Shown here: positions 1 to 12,097 of the stretch, in pieces | Layout: each line of letters begins with the position of its first letter | Position numbering within the stretch: the stretch's first letter is position 1 | Source of the DNA: Musa acuminata AAA Group | Lineage: Eukaryota > Streptophyta > Magnoliopsida > Zingiberales > Musaceae | NCBI RefSeq assembly: GCF_036884655.1 | Contig: NC_088327.1 | Location: forward strand, 15,736,501 to 15,800,500 | Length of the DNA stretch: 64,000 nt | Direction: 5' to 3' | The notes under the pieces: model-generated | What the model was told of the DNA's origin: nothing | The model's database searches: none | Seen by the model: the letters and a program-made list of their open reading frames with translations, nothing else | Made by a program: the position numbers and the translations under genes

Positions 1-1297
1 GATATACAATAATTTCAGGATGAACAATACAAGAACTTCAAAGGACTAATATAAAGCTCAATTGAAGAAGAATTTATCAAAAATCAAATTTCCAATAGGA
101 TGAAAATTGAATAGGCAAAACCCAACAAAGTTTTCAATTCTAATAGAATTTGAATGGTACATTTCCTGAATTGTTTGAGTGATCAAACATACTCTAAATC
201 ACTAAAAATAGATGTCATTGGAAAGCTGTATCAATCTATTTTCGGATGAACTCAGATTTATAATTTTTTGAGTTCTTAACAGGAAGTTACAACAAATAGA
301 GTAAAGGAAGGTCAGAATTGATCATCCCTGTTTTGCAGACTTGATAGAATCAATTTAAACAGATGTTTCAGAAGGTAAATATACTTCAAAATTTCTAAAT
401 TATATGTCAAAAGAAAGATATGCGAATCTATTTTCCAAAAGAACAATTTTGCATAATTCAGAATTTTCACTAGAGAGTTATGAGCAATTTAGTAACAGAA
501 GGTCAGAAATTTCAGTCCCTATTTTGTAGAATTTATAGGGTTAATTGAAACAGAAGTCTTAGTAGGCATTTAAACTCCAAATCATTCAATCTCAGTGTCA
601 AAATAAAGATATTTGAGTCTACTTTCAAATGGATTAGGCTTTGCCTAAATCAGAGTTTAGTGCTAAAAGTTAGATCCAAAACAATGTATAGAAGTCAGAT
701 TACCGAAAAATTTCAGATTCATGGCTTTGTATCAAAAGGAAAGAAAGGTTTGGTACTAAGCTGAAATATTTTGAATTATGAAGTATTAAAAGGAAAACAG
801 AGATTAGGAATTCTGTAGGAAGAGGTTAGAACACTTGCCTTAGATGAGTTTGATTCCCAAATATAGGGAGTTGATGCAAAACCTCAAACAAAGTTTCCAC
901 TTCTTCTTCTTCTCCTTCTTCTTCTTCTCTTCTTCTTCTTCTCCTCAAACTAACGTTGGCTGCAAAGTTTCTTTTTAATGGTGCTTTAAATTACTTAGGT
1001 TTGGCTCATGCTAAAATAGTGAGGTGGCAAGCATGCATGGGGGTTTAGGTGTCAACTTTAGAATAAATACAAGTGACTCATCCTTGTTAATGACACATGT
1101 CCTCCATTTTATTTTATTTTATTTTTATTTACTCAATTCTGAATATTCTATAAATCATATCAAAATTTTATTATTTACTCTTAGGTCCTTAGCCATAAAA
1201 TTTAATATAATATTATTTAAAAAAAATTATTTAAATAATCCTCATATTTACAAATAAGCATTTACTATTTTTTTTTTTTTTAATGGGGGATGTTACA
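1..1297 (-). mobile_element. LTR of a gypsy-type retrotransposon (TGTAACATCCC family), partial
   Basis: Read on the minus strand, the sequence begins TGTAACATCCCCC at 1297 and runs off the left edge. It interrupts a gag frame lying at 1298-2068, so it looks like the 5' start of an LTR nested in an older element. It resembles, over many blocks in the same order, the LTR-like units at 33.3-43.6 kb: the TTTGATATGATTTAT block, the ATGCATGCTTGCCACCT block, the GA-rich purine block, the GGTTTTGCATCAA block and the CTAACC(C/T)CTTCCTACAGAATT block. No coding sequence is seen. The short open frame at 1024-1257 is AT-rich and has no recognisable product. The second LTR and any internal region must lie outside the window. 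Confidence 0.55.
899..946. repeat. (CTT)n/(CTC)n pyrimidine-rich simple repeat
   Basis: An imperfect CTT/CTC trinucleotide tract inside the LTR. The same purine/pyrimidine block, shorter, occurs in the related LTR units (for example about 33555-33600 in the opposite orientation). Confidence 0.8.
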
Positions 1298-2068
1298 AGT
1301 ACTCTGGCGGAGCTGTCTCAACTTCCTTCTTGCGACGAACTCTGTGTTCTCCGGTAGGAACTGAGTTCTCAACTCCCGCTTCAAGTCCTCCCATGTGTCA
1401 ACTCGACACCGACCTTGTTGGATCTCCTCCCAATGGGTTCGCCACCAAAGTTTTGCATCTCCGTTCAGATACATTGTTGCTATAGAAACTTTGGTTCGAA
1501 AGTATTGTTCCACGTCGAACAGGAAATTCTCGAGCTCTTTGGCATCTCTGGTCCTTCCATAACCATGAGGCTCGGGTGCTCTCAAGTTTTGTGGCGGCGC
1601 AACGCGGGTGTTACTTCCTCCCGCATTTAGTGCTCTTGTGAGCATGGTCACCCTTGAAGTGAGTTCTGCCATAACTTTCTGCAGGTGTTGCATGGAGTCT
1701 TTGGTGTCATCTAACAATCAGTCGACTAGGGCCTCAACCTTGTCGATCTTGGACTTCACTTCTTCTTGCGAGCTTTCTATCCCAACAAGCCTTCGTTGGC
1801 CATGGTAGAGTTCCTCCAAGCTCGCTTCAAGAACATCAAGTGGGTTTCTACCATTGTGAGTCTCTCCTTATGACTCTTTTTCCTGGTTGGTGCTCCAGAT
1901 TGTGCCTCCTCCGCTCGCGGAGAGCAGCCAACTTCTCACTCATCATGTTCGCTGTCGCGCTCCTCCTAAGCAGCTCCAACAGCATGAGAGCGAGTGTGCA
2001 CTTGCAGCCCACCTGCGGCAGCTTGGGGCAATGGTCCGGCTTGCCCCGTCTTACTTGATTCGCCACGA
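1298..2068 (-). pseudogene. Ty3/gypsy gag fragment, broken
   Basis: The minus strand encodes a plant gypsy gag. An N-terminal part with a leucine/glutamate coiled-coil character leads into the conserved capsid core with KELENFLFDVEQYF, ATMYLNGDAKLWW and FLPENTEF motifs. The frame opens near 2068, shortly after the primer-binding site, and is interrupted by stops and frame changes between about 1950 and 1717; the longest intact piece is 1280-1717. It ends abruptly at 1297, where the TGTAACATCCC LTR begins, so the zinc knuckle, protease and polymerase are missing. It is a dead relic. The assignment to gypsy gag is by motif recognition; the lineage is not resolved. Confidence 0.75.
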
Positions 2069-2108
2069 TGCTTTGTCATGGCGAAGTTGCGAAGTTCCTT
2101 TATTGCTC

Positions 2109-2120
2109 GCTCTGATACCA
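2109..2120 (-). other. Primer-binding site (tRNA-iMet type)
   Basis: The minus strand reads TGGTATCAGAGC, the usual plant LTR-element match to the 3' end of initiator tRNA-Met, 3 bases inside the end of the LTR at 2124. Confidence 0.8.
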
Positions 2121-2123
2121 CAA

Positions 2124-3008
2124 TGTCATGGACTTAGCTGGAATTGCCTAAGTCGTGAGGCACCCTTGCGGCAGAGACACGAACTTAGCTTGCGTTGCCT
2201 AAGTCGCGAGGCACCCTTGCGGTAAAGATGCGAACTTAGCTTGCGTTGCCTAAGTCACACTTTGCCCTTGCAATTTGCATCTGCAAAGATCAGCCCACTT
2301 GCAACCTCTCACAGGTCCCGAAAGACCTGTAAAAGAGAAAGTTGATTAGTTCGAAGAACGAGCGACAAACAAGTCCCGACATCTTGTGAAAAGGGGAAGC
2401 TTTACAAGCAATTCAATGAGCACCTTACGTGCACAAGAGAAAAGAGAGAGGAGGAAAACAAGGACTTTAGATGGTTGAATGAACAGCTGCAAGTCTACAA
2501 ACAACTGCTCACTAGGTGCCGAGTGTGACAACAAGTTCCCGTCAAGATAACGTGCAAACTTGCGAAAGATTGTTCAATGCCCGATACTATACTGAAACCC
2601 CATCCCCCATGGTGCCACCCGGGTGGTTTCAAGGTGCTGAGATGGTTGATGTTTCACGTGCAGCAACGAGCTACAGAAAATAACCCGTGGCACACGAAAA
2701 CGAAGCTACTTTGGGACTATTTTGCTCGGTTCGGTGAGCGATCGTACTGTAGCGCTGTAACTTGTTCGAACTTATATTTTTACAAGCAAAATAGCTTAAA
2801 ACCAAGCCAAAACATGCTGCCAAACAACTATACATGTAAATAAGAGCGACGAACAATTCGTTGAATGAAATTGTTACGGGTGCACAACGACCGTTCATGA
2901 CACTACGCTGCATCCAATGCATAGTAGGCATGTGCAAAAGGATTGACAAAACAAAAACCCAAGTTGGTAAATTCGATTCAGCTATCCAAAACAAACACAT
3001 CTGTGACA
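2124..3008 (-). mobile_element. LTR of the minus-strand gypsy relic
   Basis: On the minus strand the segment begins TGTCACAG at 3008 and ends CCATGACA at 2124, giving TGTCA/TGACA ends, and it is followed directly by a primer-binding site and gag. The length is 885 bp. The 3' portion (2132-2262) holds about two and a half copies of a unit near 52 bp with the core CTTAGCTTGCGTTGCCTAAG, a short palindrome. The partner LTR is absent, so the left boundary is supported by the PBS but the right boundary rests only on the terminal motif. Open frames inside it (for example 2671-3063) are not genes. Confidence 0.6.
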
Positions 3009-3291
3009 ACCCCAAGTTGGTGAGTATATAAAAGAGGGAAAAAGGTCGACAATGAACTCTCATTACACATAAATATACAATAAACCTTAATTATTCCTCA
3101 GTTTACATGGCATATATAACAAGGAATAATTTGAAAGACGATAGATAGTGGAAATGTTATTTATACAGTTTAATTAAGAGACACAAACTAGCACTACATG
3201 AGCATACATCTAATCTCGTATCATGATTTAGCAAACTCATTACAGATGGAGGACTCATTCATGAAGCCACACTCAGCACCTGTTAACAATT
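3009..3291. other. Spacer and likely 3' UTR of the BRCT gene
   Basis: No coding signal. It lies just downstream of the BRCT gene stop codon (minus strand) and up to the retrotransposon LTR. It is AT-rich and includes AATAAT-like runs that could serve in poly(A) addition, but no single site stands out. Confidence 0.4.
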
Positions 3292-6200
3292 CTAAGCACA
3301 TTTGGTCACAGGAAGAAATTGGTTGCCACCATAGAGTCTCATCCGTATTGTTGATCGGGTCTGTTTAATGTGGTCCGAGAAGAGCCGATGCCTGAAGATG
3401 ATGGGAACAAAAAAGGAAGTGTGAGCTGAGAAATTTGCTTGCAATCCAAGATTTCAGGAAAAAACCATAAGCAAACTAACCTCTCATATTCTAGCTTCTG
3501 GATGACTATACCATTGAGTAAAAGCTCCGAGCTGAAAATACCAGTTCCTACATATAAAATTCAACCATGATCCATGCTGTTGGATCTCTTTGATTGTATA
3601 AGACATGCCAAATAAACACGAGAAACAATACCTTTCTCAAGGAGAGGCATGCAGATAGAGTAATCTTCTTCACAAGATATAACCAAAAGCTCATCCGGTG
3701 CTTTACCTTGCTTCAATGCAGATCTCCCAATTCTCTTGATTGCCTAAGTAAAATATGATACATTTGCATAATGCAATGGTGAGTGTGAACTGAATAATAC
3801 TTCCAGCAGTATATCAATTATCCAGACTATTCCTTCCTGTTTATCCAAGTTAGAGAAATCAATAGCATAATATGTTACATGTGCCAGATGTGTGGTATTT
3901 TACCTTGAACAGATGTTGACCACAGGCAGGAAATAAATCCACCCTTTAAAGGGTGCTGTTTAGGATGAGTGCATATGCAAAAACTTCAGACCTCTCAGTG
4001 CATGCCATCTCAACCATTAAACAGAATTCTAATATGATGCTTCATTCCATGCCTTCGCAGGGATGTGACTCATCCACCATTGATAATATGTAAAACACTT
4101 AGAATCTAACTCCTATCCCCTTTAAACATGCTTGCAATGGCATGATTCTTTCGATCCATTAGTTTGAAGTTTGAAGTTTTAAATTGGAAGTAATAGAAGG
4201 TTTTTTGTTGTTTAAGAGTGAAGTGGAAAGATCAATTGCAGATGAAATAAACCAATGTTTTCAGAAGTTCTACACAAAGTTCAAATGCTACACTCACATT
4301 TTTATGGTTTCTGTAAAAGGTCAAAAACATTCACAAGCTTACTTATTAGCAATAAACAATATCATATGAGCATGGGTATTACACATTAGATTTTAATAAT
4401 GTAACAATACAAATACAATGGCAGGTGTCATTGAAGTCCAACCCTCTAAAAACTGGTGCAAAATTCCTAGCCGATGCATATTAATGCAAGAGAGAGAGAG
4501 TCCTCATAGAACCTGAAATGCATCTTGAAGTATAGGAAAATCTGTCATGATGCACAGTTTAAGCTCATGGAATCAAGAAGCAACCAACAAAATGTCCTAA
4601 TCTAGGAGGGTCTAGATGAAATGCAGAATAAAACATATTGACCACCTCTAAAGCAAAGTCAAGATGGAGTAAAGCATAAGCCAAGTTCTACTGCCTATAA
4701 ACATTTATACTGAAACTCTAAGATGTTGTGATGCATCCCCAAATTTGAAGAGTCACTTGTAGGGAAGAACTCGGGGTGATTTATTCTTTTTAATAGCATG
4801 AACATCAGATTAGACTACCCCCAAGATCTGCAAAGCTGAATGACAGAACAAACGTATACTTGCCAGTGTCCTGATGACGCAGCTGCATTCTGCATACCAT
4901 CGCATCAACTGCTTCTTACAAAGAATTAAGAATCCATATTAACACAAATTTTGTTCCCATTATAAAGTAATTACTATATACCTGTTATGTTCATAATTTA
5001 AGAAACAAAATAAAGTCAGATTGAAAAATCTCAGATAATTTTATCCAATCCTTCCATGACCCTATTAGTGATAAAAATTAACCCACAGGTATATTCATGC
5101 CAAAAATGCATTCACATCTAAAAGTGCTCACCTATTCTCTTTTTATCAGTGAGACTCAGAAGCCTTCAGATCCACTGCCCTCAATAACCCAACACTTATT
5201 TAACATAAATCAGAGATTGATCATGTCATTTAAACCCATGTTCGTGGCAATGGATGTAATATCTAGACAACTCAAATTTGAAGTATGACAGAATGCTTAT
5301 TAAAATTTGAAGGATGGTCTTTATGGGAACATGTCTATTCCAATTTACTGAGATTTCATGTCTATATAAGGGTAGCAAAATTTAACTCTAATAAAGGTCA
5401 GAAATTTCATTGGGTTGAAATATAAACTGGGTTACATGACTAAGTTCTTTAATAGGTTTTCCATGCACAGAAAGTTGCCCATTGAGGGTAACTACAGCCA
5501 TTATAAAGCCTTTGCCCTTCTGAATTCTTTTACCATTAGTCTCTATGCTGTTAGGATTTGGATAAAATACAAGAATGATCTCACTAAAGTTTTTCCAAGT
5601 AAACTCAAGATGAGGATATTGAACAAATGTCTAGCAAGATATTCTACCATTATTACCTAAAGGGGAGCAAGCAAATGATAATTACGCAAGTTCAACAATG
5701 TTGTCCATAAATTTTGTCTACCTATTTATAGAGCAAAAACAGAGGAGCCTCATGCACAAGACTCCCTCTAGTGCAAGTTGGAGTACATCAATGCACCCAA
5801 TCTTACCTCCAAAAGTAAATTTATGACTCAAACTGTTCATACCTAAGTCATAAAAGAGCAACCTTCCTGTAGCACCAAGGCTCACTCCTTAATGTACATG
5901 GTCTTATCTTTGCAAGTAAAGAGGTTGTTCCCATGACTCATACACAATGGTTGACAATGGGTTTTTCTAGTATGCATTCAAAAAGTGTTTGTAAAACCTT
6001 GATGACTGAGACTAGTAAAAATGTCAACATACAGATGATATAATATCTGGAATCAGAACTTTAGAAATGTAGAATAACAAACATGAATTACCTGACCATG
6101 AGATGCCTTAACCAAGCTTGCAATAAGTTCTCTGTTAGGTTTGACATTTGCTGTTACAAACACTCTTTTACCCTGCAAAGATTTTTGAAGGATGAGAAAA

Positions 6201-9200
6201 CTGATCATTGTTACTTAGCTGCATCAAGAAGCTAAGTAGCAAATATCATAGACAAAAAAACTAGCCAGCTAAACCTACAAATGCTAAAAATTAAACCTGC
6301 AAAAGAGGTTGTTGGCATGCACGAGCCAGTGAAACAGGCATGTTGAATCCTATCTTTCTCTCCTTCTTAGAATCTCTCAGTATGTAATATTTCTCATCCA
6401 TAAAGCAACTTGCCTGTCCACAGCTTTCAAGCCACATAGGTGTTACCACGGGTTTACCCATCGCAATTGCTTCGAGCATGTTCTGTGTGCGAACAAATTC
6501 ATCTGTGACAAAGTGAGTTGCATCTGAAATTGAAGATGCAGTCGGAAGTCCTAGGCGTGCCAAAATCTAACCGAAAACCAAAAGAGCTATCATGTATCAT
6601 ATGTTAGCTTGTACCCAACATTAGTACTACTAAATATAACTTGTAAGTAAAATAAGCATTTACTAATGCAGATACCTTCTTCTGATGCTTGATAGTATCC
6701 TCAGCTAAATGATTACTAAATAAAACACGAACACTAGACATATCTTTTCGCCTCCGCATGTCTTTCAGCATACTAGCAACTGAAGATGCTGATACAGATT
6801 TATTGCAAGATCTTGGAGGATACCGAGCTGTATAAATAGGTGACACAGCATTCTTATCCCTAGATGGTGTTGTACATGCTAAATCATTCGGTTGACCTTT
6901 TGCTTTCAGCGACCTATATAATCTGTTATTTGCTGCTGCATCTTCAACATATTTAGAACATAACTTGGGCTGTTCTGCTTTTTCAGCAGAAAGAGTACTA
7001 GCATTTCTTGGTGTAACAGGGCAAAGCAAATGTTTCCTCGCCGATTCCTTGGTATCCTCATTTGAAAGTGGTTCAAGCAAAGGGGACCTAAGTGATGATT
7101 GCATACCACGTATAATTCTTACCAATGTGGTACTAGAAGGCTCTCTGTCAGTTTCCAGTGATGCATATGTAAAAATAGATCTTTTTTTCCGCTTAACCTT
7201 ATTTAGGATATCTGTTACACTTCTGATGAAGATCTTTCTTTTCCCTACTTGTTCGGACGATCGCCCAATTGTCTCTGATGCACCAGCATCCGACATAGCT
7301 GATGCTTTATTCAAGTTATCATTCAAGTTTCCAGAATTAACCCGACTAGTTCTCCTCCGCTTAGGGCAGTGACAGCCATCTTTTGTTAGAGAAAAAGTTT
7401 GAAGTTCTTCTCCAAGAGGAGCACCATTCAGAAACTTAGCATGAGTTGCACGATACTTTACTTCTGTTGCTAGATCTAAACCTGCACTAGGACAACCTTT
7501 ATCAGTCACATGATTATCTGGAGATTCTACAGATCTTAAAGCATTTTTATTTACTGACTCATTTGGATCCTTCCCACCATGAGGTAAAGCCTCATTCTGT
7601 TTCAATAACTTGGTGTTTTTGGAATACCTAGCACAACGTGCAGGATGTCTCTCCACCAAGATATTATGATGTTGCTTTTGTTTTTCATCCAAATGTCTGT
7701 CATCCTTTGCTTGTGTCTTTGTCTTCTTGGTGGACATAGAAGAATCATGTCCACTGATAAAACTCATATCTGCTTGCCCATCTAGTTTAGCCTTTTCCCT
7801 CTTTGCTTGCCGTTTAGCAGTTGTATCCTCGAAACTGTTTTTCATTCTTGAACTAGACCAAACTCGAGGTAAATTTAGACTTCCCCTCAATTCTGTAGAG
7901 AGCATCTTTCTCTTTTTAGAACGTGTCATAACTACTTGTGAATCATTAACAGAAGTCCACTTTGGCGGTGAAACGTTCTTTGAAGAAGCTGTCTTCATGA
8001 TTGGGCTTTTGTCAGAATTCGAAGTCAAATTTCCAGTAAAAGTATCCCTGGTCTCCTCCTTTTCCGCATTAACTAGAGATTCATGGACTAAGGCTTCCAA
8101 AGCCTCAGCTGCCAATTGAGTATCAGGAACAACATTGTGTATACCATCTAAACTTCCTTCCACTTCAGTTGCATCCAGTTGATGCTCTAAAGATTCTATT
8201 TTTGATTCACCTTTTGCATCCTTGAAAAGATTCTTCCTTATATTTGCTTCAGATATACGAAACCTCTCACTTATTACAGGATTTGGTATCATTAGCCTCG
8301 AATCTGAATTAACTAAAACAGTTCCTTTGTCATATATTTTTAAGTTATCACCTAGCTCTCCACTCTTATCAACTGCATCTCTGGTTGTACCAGAGATTGC
8401 AAGTCGAGACTTTGGGGGATGGCTTCGAGTTTTCCGTGCACCACATGATCTTTCAAAGAAGGAATCCTTTCTTTTACTGAAGAGTTCACCTCCTCCTTCA
8501 TCTTCAATACTGTTGTTCCAGTCAAAAATTCCTGGCTTTCCAACTGGACTTCTACAATCAGTCTTTTCAGCCAACAGTTGAACTCCCTTTGTAGCAAATA
8601 CAAGAGGGGACTTCAAAATATCAGTTTCCACCTTTATGATCTCTTGAGAGGACCCCACATCACTGATCGAAAGAAATTTGTCTACAATTTCCAATGCATT
8701 TGCTTGAGATAGGTCACTAGGTTCCTGAGAATCAATGTAGCTTAATCCTGCAAGAGCATAATCAGTCGTTAGTAAATGAGAAGAGTCCACCTTGGATAAG
8801 GTGCTGTCATCCTTGCTTGTGCTTTTATGGTTTTCAGAAGGTAAGAACTCTTTAAAAAGCCTTTTTACCCTCATGTTGCAACATCTACTCTTAGTATCAT
8901 CAATACAGTAATTCTGGTTAGACCTCTGAATGCCTGCCATTTCATGGTCCAGGTCTAATTTATCAACTGTATTGCTGAGAGAGGAGATGTCGTTTCCCCT
9001 ATTTTTCCAATTATTTACACCAATTCCTGCCAAATCTATCTGTTCATCTACAGCACAGTTTTCCATTTCACTATGCATTCCATTGTTAAAAGGTCTGAAC
9101 ACATTCTCAAGTCTCCTAGAAACAAGGTATTGAGCTGCAGCAAGACCGGATGAACACATTGCTGCCGCAGGAACTACACTAAAGCTCCTCATTTTTGATC

Positions 9201-11961
9201 CTTGAAAAGTAAAAAAAACACAAGTATTGTCAACCAAATGCAAAACCAAAATGAAACAACATTCTATGAATACCAAATTTCATCAATATGACTCACAAAT
9301 CAAGAAGTCTTTGCTAGCAGAAGCGTGATACAAAGACCTAAGGTACAACAATGAGTTCCAAACCCCCGAGACCAAATATCACATGGACATAAAAATAGAA
9401 GCAAAGAAAAACTGGAAGTTAAACCAGAAGTTACATGTAAAATGACAAAACCATAAGGCAATTCAGAGTACTCCAACTTCCTGAGATGTTTGTCTATTCA
9501 ACAAAGCAAGCCTGTAGGATGCATTTGGTTCAGAGTTAAAATAACTGGATCAAATCACGATAACTAACCTAGCTAACCAATTCTAATCCTCTTCTTTTAC
9601 CTAGTTCTAAATAATGAGCAATGTGTTAGCAAAAAATATCAGAGAAGGTGAGCCATTTTATCGGAATTTTTGTGACCAGGTTAAATTAGTAATTCTTAGA
9701 TTTAAAACATCTGATGGTTTAAACAAATAGATGCCTATAATGTTTTACAGGAGCAAACAAGCAACTTCATAAACATGATGTCACCAGCAAAAGATAATAC
9801 AAATTTCACTTCAAGAATTCCAAGCCACATCCAATAAAGCCATATTTAGTGCATATAGGTTTGAAACTCAATGCCCATTAGCCCAAATGGTGGAACTTAA
9901 ACATGAGGTACTAAGGTCCAATGAGTTGTGTGCCTGCATCACTAGAAATCAACCTGTTGAAAATGAAAGTTATAACTAATTATTAAACTAACTTTAACAA
10001 CCATAATTCCCTTTTAAAAGGCACACTCATTCTTTTTACCATAAACCTTCAACGAAGGCATCCAGGTCCTCATTCCTAAAGCTAATTAGATAAATATTTG
10101 TAACCAGGGATCAACAAACCTGACGGACTATCATGTTACTCACTGCCCACATCCATCACCATCCCCGGCCCACGGCCGCTTATTGAATTGGTACTCATCC
10201 TCTTTTTCGCCATCGCCTTCCCTCTTCATCTTCTTTTTTGTCTGTTCCTCATGCTCCTCACCTCTTCATCCTCACTTCTTTGTACCACAGTGTATTCTAA
10301 CATACCATGTGTCACTATGCTGGAAAAGAACCAAAGTCATACCAGTCTGGAAATGAACCAGTAAGAGTCTCATATCTGACATATATAACCTTGATCAGCA
10401 CTATCAAGAAAGCCAGAAAAATAGTTTTATCTAGAATTGACTCGAGCAAGATGCTTGCTTGTTTCTTCTACCTTATTTATGGATTGAGCCCTTAAAACCC
10501 TGAACATCACCCACCTTGGATAATAAATCCCTTCAAATCATGGGATTCAATCTTGCCCGAATAGGTCCATAACAATCAGTATTTACCAGGGCATGAATTG
10601 AGATGCTGACTGCCTTATTTCAGGTAGTCCAGTTCATTATTTTTTAATTGTAGGGCTGGTTTTTTAAATGGCATCGGGTTCTGTTCTAGCGCTTGGCACT
10701 ACTCACGAGCCCATCTCCCCTCCCACCATCACCCACCCACTGTTGTGTCTCTTGCCGGCCTGCAGCCCATCGCATGCCTCATCTTCTGTACTTCTCCTCA
10801 CTCTTCTACTCCTCTTCCTCCACTGCCTCCTCTGCATGCTCTTCCTCCTCTCTTCTCCTTTCTTTTTCATCCTCCTTCATCCTTCTCCCACCTTCCCATC
10901 CCCTAACAGAATGGTGCCATGGTATATGTCGTCATACCATATGTCGCATACCAATCTGGTCATCAACCAGAATGAGCCTGGTACCTAGAATTTCATTCTT
11001 TGCTCCATATAATTTAGAAAAAGATCCAATTAATTCTTAAAATGATGACTACATAGAGTCCACCGGGTGAAATTTCTGAGGGCAAAAGACACGAAGACAG
11101 GTCTTGAGCATGTGAGAGCAGGATCATGAATATGTAAACACATTTTTAATGAACACGTACCAACTAAAAGAAGCAATATAAAAGGTGAAAAAGAGACATA
11201 GAAACTTCCTAACGACAGCCTTTTAGCAAATTAGTGTTAGCACCACTCAAGAGAGCTAGACTTAGGAAATACATCAGATAATATAGCAGTCACTGATGCA
11301 GCGGTCAAAGAAAAGGCAGAACAGCCAAAGACCCAAATCATTGGATTAAAAAACATAATCATAATCAACTAAGAAGGGATACAACTGAAAACCGACCTGC
11401 ATTCCTATCATCATCATCATCACCATCACCACCATCGGTCAAAGCACCAGAATCAACCAAATTATCTTTTTTATCCTCCGCCAAGCATAATTTTTCTCCT
11501 CCAATCACCCGTAACTCCGGTCTGGAGTCGACATTTCCACCATCTTCTCGATCTCCATAGTGAGTAGCATCATCATTCGACACTCCCTCATCATCGCTAA
11601 GCACCTCGGTCCTATCCGTCCCTTCGCCACCGCTGTCAACAGCAGCCGTTTCTTCATCTTCATCCAACAATTGCGTCTCTCCCCGCTCATCAATCCCCCT
11701 ATCGCCCTCGCCATCAGAACCATCCGATCCATCTAAGGCTTGGGTCTCACCGTACAGAACCGGGACTTCCCCTGCAAGAAGCGAAACCCCGACCAAACTA
11801 TCAAATCGATATCACAGCAACCATGACCTCCAAAACCACCGAATAAGAATTGTATTAGTCCAATCAACAGAGGTTAAAAGATTAGGGCAACTACCGGGTG
11901 CCGCAGAATCAAGGTCCAAAACCTGGGTCTCCTCGTCGTCGACGCCGGCGGTGGAAACCAT
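3292..11961 (-). CDS. Tandem-BRCT DNA-damage response protein (MDC1/PTIP-like), 1198 aa
   Basis: Eight exons join in frame to 1198 residues. The N-terminus (1-150) is strongly acidic and carries ETQVLD (T12), ETQALD (T32) and ETQLLD (T55), then a TEVLSDDE segment near 77 and an Asp run near 140. A long low-complexity middle (about 150-960) has basic clusters suited to nuclear import: SKKRK near 572, PKRRR near 758, KRKKR near 816. Two BRCT repeats end the protein. BRCT1 (about 965-1045) has VRVLFSNHL, SDATHFVTDEFVRTQNMLEAI and VTPMWLESC; BRCT2 (about 1075-1175) has GKRVFVTANVKPNREL and GIFSSELLLNG. Tandem BRCTs of this kind bind phosphopeptides such as phosphorylated H2A.X tails. The family corresponds to Arabidopsis BRCT-domain DNA repair proteins; I infer a chromatin role at DNA breaks. 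Met at 11961 is chosen because the acidic ETQ segment follows it directly; an upstream in-frame Met (12219) would translate a CT microsatellite. No disabling mutation was seen. Confidence 0.9.
3744..6091 (-). other. BRCT gene intron 5
   Basis: A 2.3-kb intron between the GKRVF exon and the AIKRIG exon of BRCT2. It is AT-rich, with a short GA run at about 4490. Small open frames on both strands (for example 4184-4369, 5097-5288, 5415-5660) have no recognisable product. I see no embedded gene or transposon. Confidence 0.7.
9201..11396 (-). other. BRCT gene intron 2, with two C/T-rich insert-like blocks
   Basis: A 2.2-kb intron. Two blocks differ from the AT-rich background: about 10125-10400 and about 10660-10985. 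Both are rich in CTC/CTT runs on the plus strand and carry similar phrases (CCATCACC, CTCATCTTC, then a palindrome-like CATACCA/TGGTATG region with ACCAGT or ACCAGA). They look like two diverged copies of a short dispersed repeat. I cannot name the family. The 106- and 115-residue open frames at 10668-11040 are products of this skewed composition. Confidence 0.45.
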
Positions 11962-12052
11962 GTTGATGAGAGGGCAGAGCGAATCCACGGAAGCGAAAAG
12001 ATCGATCTTTTGAGTGAGAAGTGGTTTCTTTAACAAAGGGATCGGAAACCAT

Positions 12053-12056
<4 letters not shown>

Positions 12057-12094
<38 letters not shown>
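12057..12094. repeat. (AG)n microsatellite in the BRCT gene 5' UTR
   Basis: An almost perfect AG run on the plus strand, read as (CT)n in the sense of the gene, about 95 nt upstream of the start codon. CT-rich tracts are common in plant 5' UTRs. It creates the SLSLSL stretch of an upstream open frame that is unlikely to be translated as part of the protein. Confidence 0.9.

Positions 12095-12097
<3 letters not shown>

Larger units (their letters stand above)
3292..11961 (-). other. Exon-intron model of the BRCT gene
   Basis: Coding exons in transcript order: 11961-11895 (67 nt), 11771-11397 (375), 9200-6676 (2525), 6566-6297 (270), 6172-6092 (81), 3743-3632 (112), 3547-3481 (67), 3391-3292 (100, stop TAG). 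All introns start GT and end AG. The sum is 3597 nt, which is 1199 codons with the stop. The long third exon encodes the low-complexity middle and the start of BRCT1. The rest of the two BRCT domains is split over exons 4-8. The open frames to either side read into intron (for example beyond 9200 and below 6676) and should be trimmed at these splice sites. Phases were checked joint by joint. Confidence 0.85.

Noticed and set aside
2671..3063. A membrane protein of 130 aa on the minus strand
   Set aside because: It lies within the LTR at 2124-3008 and crosses its boundary. The hydrophobic look comes from AT-rich codons.
6965..8581. Plus-strand frames of 119-135 aa within the BRCT gene
   Set aside because: They are antisense shadows of the long third exon, whose frame is continuous and ends at good splice sites.
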